From Faecalibacterium sp. (GTDB lineage: Bacteria > Bacillota > Clostridia > Oscillospirales > Ruminococcaceae): a stretch of 23,842 bases of DNA. The first letter of the stretch is position 1. Each line of letters starts with the position of its first letter. The notes under the pieces are model-generated. The model had not been told where the DNA came from, did not search any database, and was given only the letters and a program-made list of their open reading frames with translations. Positions 6,651 to 14,984 of this stretch are shown here, one piece after another. The position numbers and the translations under genes were made by a program. The stretch spans positions 1 to 23,842 of the forward strand of contig JAHHRK010000011.1 of NCBI GenBank assembly GCA_020025795.1, in the 5' to 3' direction.

Positions 6651-8067
6651 AAAACGCAGTAACTCCTTTTTTCCGCTCCAGAATTTCATCAAAACGCTGG
6701 ACATATTCCTGCGGATACTTGTAGTTGAAAATACGCTGAATTTCGCCGGGACGCACCAGCTTGGTGCTGCCGCCTGCGCCTGCGGAAAGGATGGCGTGGA
6801 TTTCTTCCATGATGTAGATATTATAATATCCCTCATGGCCGGGTTTACACCAGCCCACGTTTTCCAGATTTTGCAGGGTGTTCTTCTGGCGGTACAGGTA
6901 ATACGGAATGTAGCCTGCCTCTACCAGCAGATGGCATTTTTCCAGCATAGCGGCCACATCGGCGTATTCCTGGTCGGCCTGTCCCTCAATCATAATGCGG
7001 GAGGCGCGCTTCAGCGTCAGCGTATGCACAGTGATGTTCTCCGGGTCCAGTGCAATGGCGCGGCGCAGGCTTGCTTCAAAGCCTTCGACCGTATCACCGG
7101 GCAGACCGGCAATCAGGTCCATGTTGATGTCCTGATGGCCCACGGCGCGTGCTTCTTCGTAACAACGCACAATGTCCTCTGCCGAGTGCTTGCGGCCGAT
7201 GTTAGCCAGCACCTGGTCCGAGAAGGTCTGGGGATTGATGGAAATGCGTGTTGCGCCTAGCTCCTTGATGATAGCCAGCTTTTCTGCATCGGTGCAGTCC
7301 GGACGGCCTGCCTCCACAGTGTATTCCAGCAGGTCGGACAGGTCGAAGCATTCCTTGACCGTTTCCATCAGCTGGCGCAGCTGCGGTGCCGACAGGCTGG
7401 TGGGTGTACCGCCGCCGATGTAAATGCTGCACAGATGCATGTGATTATGCTCTGCCTGGTCCCGAATGGCACGGATTTCCTCGCAAAGGTCGTCCACATA
7501 AGGCTGCACCAGCTTGCGGTCACGGTCCAGGTTGCAGCTGACAAAGCTGCAATAGCTGCAGCGGGACGGGCAGAACGGGATGCCGATATAAAGGCTGTAA
7601 TATCGGTCGCCGCGGCCCTTTTCCAAGATATGCTCCTGCACGTTGGCGATATTGCGAATCATCTCAAATTTTTCGCGGGTGCAGTCAAAATGGTCGATAA
7701 AGTAGGATTCGATTTCTGCTTCCGATGCACCGCGTGCACGCTCGTCATGAATCAGGCGCACCGGGCGAACACCGGTCAGCTTGCCCCAGGCGGGACGAAT
7801 GCCGGTTTTTTCCCGCAGCAAATCATATACCAGGCCAGCCAGTGCCTGGTCCTGTTTTACGCCTTCCGGCGGCAGCGGCGCAGTGCGGACGGTTTTTTCG
7901 CCGTTCTGCACCAGCACAGCCGTCATTTCTTCCGCGCCAAAATCAGCGCACACCGCATCTTCCGTTTCTTCCGGCTTTTCTGCCGTCAGCGGTGCCAGCG
8001 GAAAGAACAGCCGCACCAAATGCTCCACATCATAGCCGGAAGCAAGGCCTGTGATATAAATTTTCAT
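6601..8067 (-). CDS. hemZ: Oxygen-independent coproporphyrinogen III oxidase-like HemZ (radical SAM)
   Basis: The start at 8067 is fixed by AGGAG five bases upstream; it gives 488 residues, the usual HemZ length. The N-terminal 150 residues are the HemZ-specific extension, including WGKLTGVRPVRLIH. The radical SAM core has the 4Fe-4S motif PFCPSRCSYC (Cys156, 160, 163), IYIGGGTPTSL, EAGRPD and the SINPQTF segment. The substrate-binding stretch RQKNTLQNLENVGW follows. HemZ enzymes are annotated as oxidative decarboxylases converting coproporphyrinogen III to protoporphyrinogen IX without oxygen; biochemical proof is limited and no other haem genes are in the window. It follows the MBL gene by 11 nt. 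Confidence 0.92.
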   Translation of the reverse strand: MKIYITGLASGYDVEHLVRLFFPLAPLTAEKPEETEDAVCADFGAEEMTAVLVQNGEKTVRTAPLPPEGVKQDQALAGLVYDLLREKTGIRPAWGKLTGVRPVRLIHDERARGASEAEIESYFIDHFDCTREKFEMIRNIANVQEHILEKGRGDRYYSLYIGIPFCPSRCSYCSFVSCNLDRDRKLVQPYVDDLCEEIRAIRDQAEHNHMHLCSIYIGGGTPTSLSAPQLRQLMETVKECFDLSDLLEYTVEAGRPDCTDAEKLAIIKELGATRISINPQTFSDQVLANIGRKHSAEDIVRCYEEARAVGHQDINMDLIAGLPGDTVEGFEASLRRAIALDPENITVHTLTLKRASRIMIEGQADQEYADVAAMLEKCHLLVEAGYIPYYLYRQKNTLQNLENVGWCKPGHEGYYNIYIMEEIHAILSAGAGGSTKLVRPGEIQRIFNYKYPQEYVQRFDEILERKKGVTAFYEQETDPQAAGGNQPV

Positions 8068-8078
8068 GCAATCTCCTG

Positions 8079-8681
8079 TCAATCCTGACACATTACCGTG
8101 ATAAAATAATTGTTTTCCATTTCATAGCCGTAGGTCGAAGTGCCTTCGTGTCCGGGCAGGACCTTGGTTTCGGCAGGAATCGGCAGCCGCTTGAGCTTTT
8201 TGCCGCTGGCAATCAGCTGGGGATAACTGCCGCCGTCCATATCGGTTCGGCCTGCGCCGCCGGCAAACAGCGTATCGCCGGTAAACAGGCAGTCGCCGCA
8301 CAAAATGCACACGCTGCCGGGGGTATGGCCGGGCGTATGCCACGGGGTAAAGGTCAATTCATCCACGCTGATGGGCTGGTTTTCGGTATAGCCGCTGTCG
8401 CTTACGGTCAGCGGATACAGCCAGGGACTGTTCAAATCAGACGGCTCGCAATAGAGCTTTGCGCCCCACTGCGTGCGCAGCTGTTCGCCTGCGCCCACGT
8501 GGTCAAAATGTCCGTGGGTGCAGAAAATATGGGTCAGCGTTGCGCCTTCCCGGCTCAGAATGCGGTTATATTCTTCTGCCGAAGCCGCCGGGTCGATGAT
8601 GGCGCCGTGGCCGCCTTCGGAAATCAGCAGATAGCTGTTTGTAAACAGCGGTGCCGGACCATTCAACTGAAAAAATTTCAT
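8079..8681 (-). CDS. MBL-fold metallo-hydrolase (glyoxalase II-like)
   Basis: The start at 8681 has AGAGG seven bases upstream and gives 200 residues. The metallo-beta-lactamase motif THGHFDH (H56, H58, D60, H61) is complete, followed by HTPGHTPGS, the metal-bridging FTGDTLF and the last ligand in LPGHEG. This is the compact group often annotated as hydroxyacylglutathione hydrolase-like. The C-terminal glutathione-binding domain of true GloB is missing, and Firmicutes generally lack glutathione, so the substrate is probably another thioester or phosphodiester. The dtd / MBL / hemZ order is recurrent in Clostridia. The gene starts 4 nt after the dtd stop. Confidence 0.9.
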   Translation of the reverse strand: MKFFQLNGPAPLFTNSYLLISEGGHGAIIDPAASAEEYNRILSREGATLTHIFCTHGHFDHVGAGEQLRTQWGAKLYCEPSDLNSPWLYPLTVSDSGYTENQPISVDELTFTPWHTPGHTPGSVCILCGDCLFTGDTLFAGGAGRTDMDGGSYPQLIASGKKLKRLPIPAETKVLPGHEGTSTYGYEMENNYFITVMCQD

Positions 8682-8685
8682 GCTG

Positions 8686-9141
8686 TTACCTCTTCCATTC
8701 ATCGGTGTCCATCACGATGGTAACCGGGCCATCGTTGACCAGCGACACCTGCATATCCGCGCCGAATTCACCGTGCTGGACTTCTTTCAAGCCCTGCTTG
8801 TTCATTTCTTCCAGGAACAGCTCGTATGCCTGGGTGGAAAGCGGCGGCTTTGCTGCTGCGATAAAACTGGGACGCATGCCCTTTTTGGTGTTGCCATACA
8901 GCGTAAAGTTGGACACCACCAGTGCAGAAAGCCCCAGTTCCTTGGCGCTGCAATTCAATTTGCCTTCCGCATCGGAAAAGATGCGCAGACCTGCACACTT
9001 TTCTGCCAGTTTGGGCACGATGTCCAGGCTGTCGGTATCCTTGATGCCCAATAAAATCATCAAGCCCTGGCCGATTTTACGCTCCGGGCCACCGTTTACC
9101 GACACCGAAGCCGAAGTTACACGCTGAATTACTGCTCGCAT
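8686..9141 (-). CDS. dtd: D-aminoacyl-tRNA deacylase
   Basis: The 151-residue protein (normal Dtd length) hydrolyses D-amino acids and glycine wrongly attached to tRNA. Visible family features are the N-terminus MRAVIQRVTSASVSV, the active-site strand SNFTLYGNTKKGMRPSF, the Gly-cisPro region and NDGPVTI near the end. The usual SQFTLYAD is SNFTLYGN here, a small change at a conserved site. It is placed directly after rel with a 1-nt gap and its ribosome-binding site (AGAGG) lies in the end of rel, so the two are co-translated units. Rel-dtd adjacency is widespread in Firmicutes. Confidence 0.95.
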   Translation of the reverse strand: MRAVIQRVTSASVSVNGGPERKIGQGLMILLGIKDTDSLDIVPKLAEKCAGLRIFSDAEGKLNCSAKELGLSALVVSNFTLYGNTKKGMRPSFIAAAKPPLSTQAYELFLEEMNKQGLKEVQHGEFGADMQVSLVNDGPVTIVMDTDEWKR

Positions 9142-9142
9142 T

Positions 9143-11473
9143 TTATCCTCTCGTTACTGTCAATACATCTTTGATTTTCTTCAAACGGGTCACGACGGCC
9201 TTCAAATGTTCCGTGTTGGTGATACCAACCGTCAGGCTCATCGAAGCACAGCCCTTTTCCGACTGGCGTGCATTGATGGCATAAATAGGCACATGCATAT
9301 CCTGCAATGCGCCTGCCACGTCGCCCAGCAGGCCCTCACGGTCCAGCACCGTGATTTCCAGTGTAGCCTTGAAATTCTGCTGGCTTTCTTCGGCCCAGCG
9401 CGCCTTGACCCAGCGGTCTGCATTGCTCGGGTCGCGCATACCGGCAATGGCATTGGCACAGATACGCTTATGGATTGAAACACCAAAGCCGCGGGTAATA
9501 AAGCCCACGATGTTGTCGCCCGGCAGAGGGCTGCAGCACTTGGCGAACTTGATGGGGCAGTTGTCCATGCCTTCTACAATTACGCCATCTGTTGCGTGCT
9601 GCGGCTCCACCGTAGTGACCTCAATCTTTTTCGGCTCGTCCACCGTGCGCAGCTTGGCATATTCTTCTCGCAGGCGCGGCAGGCAGTTTGCCAAAGTCAG
9701 GCCGCCATAACCGATTGCCGCATACAGCTCGTCCGGCGTATTTTTCCGCATTCGGCGAGCAACCTCATTGATATATCCGTCCCACTCGTCGTCCCGGACA
9801 AAAATCTGGTTGCGGCGCAGTTCCTTGTTCAACAGGTCACGGCCTTCGGCGATGTTTTCCTCACGGCACATCTTTTTGAACCAGTTGCGGATTTTGCTCT
9901 TGGCCTCACTGGTCTTGACAATTTTCAGCCAGTCGCGGCTGGGGCCTTTATCCACCGGTCCGGTGATGATTTCAATAATTTCGCCGGTATTCACCTGATG
10001 GTCAATGGGCACCATGCGGTTGTTGACCTTACAGCCAATCATACGGTTGCCAACTGCCGAGTGAATCGCATAGGCAAAGTCGATGCAGTTTGCGCCGGCC
10101 GGCAGATTGATGACGTCGCCCTTGGGCGTGAACGCAAACACTTCTTCCGGCAGCAGATCGCTCTTCAAATCGCGCAGCAGATTGCTTGCATCGTCCGACA
10201 TACGCTGGTTTTCCAGCAGCTGACGCACCCAGGCCAAACGGGTATCCAGGCTATCCTGCGGAGCAGAAATACCTTCCTTGTAGCGCCAGTGGGCTGCGAC
10301 ACCGTACTCCGCCATTTCGTCCATTTCACGGGTACGAATCTGTACCTCAAAGGGAATGCCTTCGTGGCCGATTACGGTAGTGTGCAGGCTCTGGTAGCCG
10401 TTGGGTTTAGGGGTAGAAATATAATCCTTGAAGCGGTTGGGCAGCGGATGATACATATCGTGAATCAGGCCCAGCGCATTGTAGCACTCAGCCACCGTAT
10501 CCAGAATGATGCGCACTGCATAGATATCGTAGATTTCGTCAAAGCTCTTGCTTTGCATATACATCTTACGATAAATGCCGTACACGCTCTTGACGCGTCG
10601 CTTCATGGTCGCGTTGGTGATTTCACTTTCCTGCAAACGCTTTTCAATATTGACGGAAACGTGGCTCAAAAATTCTTCGCCGTTTCTCTCGCTGAGCATC
10701 TGGCAGATTTCCTGGTAGCTCACCGGGTCCAGATAATGCAGGCTGCGGTCTTCCAGTTCTTCCTTGATATTCAAAATGCCCAGGCGGTTTGCAATGGGCG
10801 CATACACTTCCATGGTTTCCAGAGCTTTATCGCGGCGCTTTTGCTCCGGCCAGGCATCGCCGGTGCGCATATTGTGCAGTCGGTCACACAGCTTGATAAT
10901 CATCACGCGCACGTCCTGGCTCATAGCCAGCAGCATCTTGCGCAGGTTTTCGGCCTGCTGCTCTTCAATGCTGGAAAACTGGATTTTGGTCAGCTTGGTA
11001 ACGCCGTCCACCAGCAAAGCCACGTCCGGACCGAACTTCGCTTCCACTTCCTCGATGGTGATGGGGGTATCTTCGACTACGTCGTGGAGCAGTGCTGCCG
11101 CAATGCTCTCGCTGTCCATGCCCAAATCCACCAGCAGACGTGCCACAGCCAGCGGATGACAAATATACGGCTCACCGCTGCGGCGGCATACGCCCTTGTG
11201 CAGCTCGTCCGCTGTGACAAAGGCGCGCTCAATCAAATCCATATCATAGCCGCGTCCGCTTTCCCGCAGGGCGTCCATCAGCTTTTCGTGGGTGATGATT
11301 TCCGGCTTGGTCAGGATGGTATCATCATCCAGTGCAGCATCCGCAGGCTTTGCGGTTGCTGCAAGAGTACCGATTTCCCGCACTTTATCCTGCAAATGGG
11401 TTTTTGCCGAGTAGAAGTTGGGGTCCACTTCCACTACTTCTTCCTTTTCTTTTTTCTTCTTTGCCTGTGCCAT
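9143..11473 (-). CDS. rel: Bifunctional (p)ppGpp synthetase/hydrolase Rel
   Basis: The 776-residue enzyme makes and degrades the stringent-response alarmone (p)ppGpp. The hydrolase HD domain has H106 and HDVVED (130-135) with KLCDRLHNMRT. The synthetase has YDIYAVRIILD and PKPNGYQSLHTTVIG. The TGS domain follows (EEVFAFTPKGDVINLPAG), then the Cys-containing conserved domain (CCSPLPGD) and a C-terminal ACT domain (LEITVLDREGLLGDVAGAL). Both active sites look intact. Compared with the usual 720-740 residues there is an extra N-terminal Lys/Glu-rich segment (AQAKKKKEKEEVVEV) of about 45 residues before the HD domain. It starts 2 nt after the recJ stop. The apt gene usually found between recJ and rel is absent. 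Confidence 0.96.
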   Translation of the reverse strand: MAQAKKKKEKEEVVEVDPNFYSAKTHLQDKVREIGTLAATAKPADAALDDDTILTKPEIITHEKLMDALRESGRGYDMDLIERAFVTADELHKGVCRRSGEPYICHPLAVARLLVDLGMDSESIAAALLHDVVEDTPITIEEVEAKFGPDVALLVDGVTKLTKIQFSSIEEQQAENLRKMLLAMSQDVRVMIIKLCDRLHNMRTGDAWPEQKRRDKALETMEVYAPIANRLGILNIKEELEDRSLHYLDPVSYQEICQMLSERNGEEFLSHVSVNIEKRLQESEITNATMKRRVKSVYGIYRKMYMQSKSFDEIYDIYAVRIILDTVAECYNALGLIHDMYHPLPNRFKDYISTPKPNGYQSLHTTVIGHEGIPFEVQIRTREMDEMAEYGVAAHWRYKEGISAPQDSLDTRLAWVRQLLENQRMSDDASNLLRDLKSDLLPEEVFAFTPKGDVINLPAGANCIDFAYAIHSAVGNRMIGCKVNNRMVPIDHQVNTGEIIEIITGPVDKGPSRDWLKIVKTSEAKSKIRNWFKKMCREENIAEGRDLLNKELRRNQIFVRDDEWDGYINEVARRMRKNTPDELYAAIGYGGLTLANCLPRLREEYAKLRTVDEPKKIEVTTVEPQHATDGVIVEGMDNCPIKFAKCCSPLPGDNIVGFITRGFGVSIHKRICANAIAGMRDPSNADRWVKARWAEESQQNFKATLEITVLDREGLLGDVAGALQDMHVPIYAINARQSEKGCASMSLTVGITNTEHLKAVVTRLKKIKDVLTVTRG

Positions 11474-11475
11474 AA

Positions 11476-13602
11476 TTACATATCCTCCATACGTTTCAGG
11501 ATCGGCGCAGACGCCAGATCTTTTTTCTCCGCCGTGGGGACAAGCGCCAGCACGGTGGCGCCGTTGTTTTCTTGTTCTGTTACCAGCCCCAGCTGCTTGA
11601 GCGCTGTAATGCCGACCATGATTTTACCGGCCTGATCCGCGCCCAGGCGTGCAAACAGCGGCTGCAAATCGTCCGCATGCCACATACCGCTGCGCAGCGT
11701 TTGATACACTGCCGCAATATCCTTTCGGGTGGGGTACAAAAGTGCTTTTTGTTCGTCCGACAGCTTTGCACCGCCGCAGAAGCCTTCAAACAGTTCTGCC
11801 TGGCTGGCCGGTGCATTGCCCAGCCCCGCCGGGCGAATATCCACAATGCGGCCCGAATACTGGGCACCGCCGCGTGCTTCGTATACCGAGAGGTTCAAAA
11901 TTACATCGACCCTGTCCCCAATGACATAGGAAAAGCTGGGGGGTGTCATGCCGAAATATACCGCGTACAGACTAGTGTTTCCCTGCCGCAGCCGAACGCG
12001 CGTGTGGCGGCCTTCGGAAACCGGATACACGCCATCGATCTGCACGTTTTCCAACAGGAAGATGGGGGGCGGGTTTTTGCTGCCCAAAGGTGCCAGGCGG
12101 TCCAATGCGCGCACTGCGTCCAGATTGGTTTTATCCAGCTGAAGCGACAAATCCGGCTGAAGCGGCGGACGCTTCAGCACAGGTACTTCCCGCAAAGCCC
12201 ATTCGTTCATACGGCGGCGCAACGCCGGAATGTTTTGTTCTTCTACTGAAAGGCCAGCCGCCATTGCGTGGCCGCCATAACGAATCAGCAAATCCGAGCA
12301 GGATGCAATGCAGTCGTGCAGATTCAAGCTGCCCAGGCTGCGTCCGCTGCCGCGGCCTTCGCCTTTTTCGTCAACGCTGATTACCATTACCGGCCGGCCC
12401 AGCTGCTCCACCAAGCGGCTTGCAACGATGCCGATTACGCCAGGATGCCAGCCATGTCCGCATACTACAACCACGCGCTGCTCACGCAAAGACGGGTCTG
12501 CATCCAGCTGTGCCTGTACAGCGGCAGCAATGTCCTGCTCGATTTTCTGGCGGTTCTGATTTTCCTCATTCAGCTTTGCTGCCAGCTCCTCCGCGCGGTC
12601 TTCATCCTCGCACAATAAAAGCTGCAAAGCGGTCACGGCACTATCCATACGGCCTGCCGCGTTGATGCGCGGTGCCAGCGCAAAGCTGACATTTTCTGCC
12701 GTGATGTTCTTATCCGCCAGGCCTGTGATTTCCAACAGTGCACGGATACCGGGCCGGTCGCTGTTTTGCAGCATGGCCAGGCCAGCCGCTACCAGAGTAC
12801 GGTTTTCGCCAACAAGCGGCATCACGTCTGCAATGGTGCCCATCGCTGCCAAATCGCCGCAGAAATCCAGCACCTGCTCCGGCATACATTCGTCCAGAGC
12901 CGCACACAGCTTGAACGCAACGCCAGCACCGGACAATCCCTTAAAGGGACTGGTATCGTCCGGACGCATCGGGTCCACAACGGCAACCGCCTGCGGCAGC
13001 TGGTCGGGCGGCAGATGGTGGTCCGTGATAATCAAATCCATGCCCAGCTCTGTTGCATATGCAGCTTCTTCCACTGCGGAAACGCCGTTATCCACCGTGA
13101 TAATCAGGCTGTAACCGTGCTTATGAATAGCATCTACCGTGTGGCGGCTCAGGCCGTAGCCATCGCCTTCACGGCTGGGCAGCATGCATTTTACGTCTGC
13201 ACCCATGCATTTCAAATGCTGATACAGCAGTGCGGTGGCCGTTACGCCGTCCACGTCATAGTCGCCAAAGACCACGATGGTTTCGCCTTCGTCCACAGCA
13301 CGGTAAATCCGCGCACAAGCTTTGTCCATATCCTGCATCAGCATGGGGTTGGACATCGGCGCATCCGCCGCCAGAAAATCCATTACCTGCTCTGGGTCGG
13401 TCATGCCGCGTGCCGCCAGCACACCGGCCAGCAATACATAGCTTTTTGTTTGTTGCGCAAGGCGCTCCGTCATTGCTTCCGGAGACAGTGCAGATTCCTC
13501 CAGTGCCGGGTCTGCATACAGCGCTTCCTCTGCCAGGCACTTCGCCAGGTTTGCCGCTGCTACACGGTCGACACCGCGCGGCTCCCAACTGCGATACTGC
13601 AT
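11476..13602 (-). CDS. recJ: Single-stranded-DNA-specific 5'-3' exonuclease RecJ
   Basis: The 708-residue protein is a Mn-dependent DHH-family exonuclease acting in recombination and mismatch repair. Motifs occur in order: VVFGDYDVDGVTA (111-123), TVDNGVS (169-175) and TDHH (193-196), then the DHHA1 domain with RYGGHAMAAGLS. A C-terminal OB-fold follows, and a further C-terminal region of about 150 residues typical of clostridial RecJ. The start has GGGAG 8 nt upstream. The 68-nt gap to the upstream XpaC gene is the largest in this 14-kb gene run and has no convincing promoter. RecJ belongs to the same superfamily as the c-di-AMP phosphodiesterase GdpP, but lacks its PAS/GGDEF parts, so it is not that enzyme. 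Confidence 0.95.
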   Translation of the reverse strand: MQYRSWEPRGVDRVAAANLAKCLAEEALYADPALEESALSPEAMTERLAQQTKSYVLLAGVLAARGMTDPEQVMDFLAADAPMSNPMLMQDMDKACARIYRAVDEGETIVVFGDYDVDGVTATALLYQHLKCMGADVKCMLPSREGDGYGLSRHTVDAIHKHGYSLIITVDNGVSAVEEAAYATELGMDLIITDHHLPPDQLPQAVAVVDPMRPDDTSPFKGLSGAGVAFKLCAALDECMPEQVLDFCGDLAAMGTIADVMPLVGENRTLVAAGLAMLQNSDRPGIRALLEITGLADKNITAENVSFALAPRINAAGRMDSAVTALQLLLCEDEDRAEELAAKLNEENQNRQKIEQDIAAAVQAQLDADPSLREQRVVVVCGHGWHPGVIGIVASRLVEQLGRPVMVISVDEKGEGRGSGRSLGSLNLHDCIASCSDLLIRYGGHAMAAGLSVEEQNIPALRRRMNEWALREVPVLKRPPLQPDLSLQLDKTNLDAVRALDRLAPLGSKNPPPIFLLENVQIDGVYPVSEGRHTRVRLRQGNTSLYAVYFGMTPPSFSYVIGDRVDVILNLSVYEARGGAQYSGRIVDIRPAGLGNAPASQAELFEGFCGGAKLSDEQKALLYPTRKDIAAVYQTLRSGMWHADDLQPLFARLGADQAGKIMVGITALKQLGLVTEQENNGATVLALVPTAEKKDLASAPILKRMEDM

Positions 13603-13670
13603 TTTGCGCTCTCCCTTCTACTCTCTACTTCCACTACTATTTTATGTTCTCTTATACTCATCATGCCCGG

Positions 13671-14945
13671 TTACTGGCCGGGCTTTTCCTGAAACAACGT
13701 ATCTTCCGACAAACCATCCCACGCCAGCATTCCCTGCAGCGCAGCAATATCGCCGGTAACATCCATCGCAACTTCGTCCAAAAGCTTATCCTGCAAGGCA
13801 GAAAAGCCCAAGTTCAGCGAATGCAGCATCCCTGCAATATCTTTTCGCACATGTGCCGCGTTATCGCCGTCATGCAGCTTCAAATCGTTGTAGGTATACA
13901 AAAGCTTCAGCGTCAACGGAATATACTGCTCGGTCAGGTGCCGAATCTTGGGCAGGCTTTCCGGGTGTTTTTGGGTCCAGCTTAAAATGGCGCGGCTGGT
14001 TTTTTCCAGTTCTTTCAGCTCCTGCACCGCCTGTGCGTCATCTGCCATCATGCAGGATTCTTTTGCCAGAATCTCCACAAAGTTTTCCAGCTTTGCCAGC
14101 GGCTCCTGTTCGGCATCAGCCTGGTTCGCTCCATCAGCCGTTTGGGTCTGCTGCGTTTCGCGCTGTTCTTCCTTTGCGGTTTCTGTCTGTTCTTCACGCG
14201 CTGCGCGCCAGTCAGCCAGGTCCATATACAAGGTATTTTTTCCTTTATCCAGCCATGCCGTCAGCCAGCCGCGATTCAGATAGCGCTGCACCAGCATGCG
14301 CAGTTTGCGTTCCGGCATATTCATATCACCTGCCAGATAATCCAGAGAAAAGACGTTTTTTCCCTCTGCCACACCGGCAAACTCCCGCGCGAACCGTGCA
14401 AACCGCAGGTTTTCAACACCATAGCACAAGCCCAAAAGCGCCAAACCCGCCATAACAGCAAAGCCGCCAATAAAGCTGGTTTCAACCAGCATGGGGAGAA
14501 TCATACCAACTGCAAGCAAACCGCACCAAAAGGACAGCACTATGCCCAAAACGCGGCGTTTTGTAGCGGAGCTGCGCAGCTTGCGCCAAATCTGACTGTT
14601 TTTCTGTGCCTGGGGATCTGCTTTACTTTCACTTTTTTCCTTGTAAGCGTCAAAGGCGTAGCTGATCGTACGATCCAGCTGGCTGCTCATACGGTCTGCT
14701 GCAAACGCCAGCCGCTCGGTCACACGCTCCCAACGGTCGGTATCCTCAAACACGCGGTTCATCTTTGCAAATCCGTAGGACATGCCTTCGTCTACTGCAC
14801 GACCCACGCTGCGCAGCTGTTCTTCCAGCATACGCTCCAAATCAGAGCCGCTGCCATAGTTCGGGGTACCTTCCTGTTTGGGTGGCTGATTGCCTGTATT
14901 TTTATATAAATTGGAATAATCGAAATTTTCCTTGCCTGTTTTCAT
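13671..14945 (-). CDS. Membrane protein with winged-helix-like segment and XpaC (5-bromo-4-chloroindolyl phosphate hydrolysis) domain
   Basis: This 424-residue protein has four parts. A hydrophilic N-terminus with a predicted helical stretch covers residues 1-130. Two closely spaced transmembrane helices lie at about 131-153 and 157-177, forming a hairpin that keeps both ends on the same side. A compact segment at about 191-246 (FSLDYLAGDMNMPERKLRML, then a wing-like GKNTLYMD) resembles a winged helix. A Gln/Glu/Thr-rich linker (about 250-285) leads into an all-helical C-terminal region with LEKTSRAILSW, HPESLPKIRHL and IPLTLKLLYTYNDL. The last part matches the XpaC family (pfam10112). XpaC is often found beside TelA-type toxic-anion resistance proteins, but none is here. 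Biochemical function is unknown; the family name comes from an indirect phenotype. AGGAAAAT precedes the ATG. Confidence 0.78.
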   Translation of the reverse strand: MKTGKENFDYSNLYKNTGNQPPKQEGTPNYGSGSDLERMLEEQLRSVGRAVDEGMSYGFAKMNRVFEDTDRWERVTERLAFAADRMSSQLDRTISYAFDAYKEKSESKADPQAQKNSQIWRKLRSSATKRRVLGIVLSFWCGLLAVGMILPMLVETSFIGGFAVMAGLALLGLCYGVENLRFARFAREFAGVAEGKNVFSLDYLAGDMNMPERKLRMLVQRYLNRGWLTAWLDKGKNTLYMDLADWRAAREEQTETAKEEQRETQQTQTADGANQADAEQEPLAKLENFVEILAKESCMMADDAQAVQELKELEKTSRAILSWTQKHPESLPKIRHLTEQYIPLTLKLLYTYNDLKLHDGDNAAHVRKDIAGMLHSLNLGFSALQDKLLDEVAMDVTGDIAALQGMLAWDGLSEDTLFQEKPGQ

Positions 14946-14984
14946 ATTTTCCTGTTTTTTATTCCTTTCCGTTACCCCTTCAGC

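Noticed and set aside
9596..11635. Plus-strand open frame of 679 codons opposite rel
   Set aside because: It lies wholly antisense to a gene with clear Rel domains, is rich in His, Cys and Phe from reverse-complement codons, has no ribosome-binding site and resembles no family.
13665..13683. Hairpin GCCCGG-N7-CCGGGC over the stop codon of the XpaC-type gene as a terminator
   Set aside because: On the minus strand no T-run follows, and only six pairs form. The T-run is on the plus strand, where no gene is transcribed.
12766..13692. Plus-strand frame of 308 codons opposite recJ
   Set aside because: Shadow of recJ; no ribosome-binding site and no recognisable domain.
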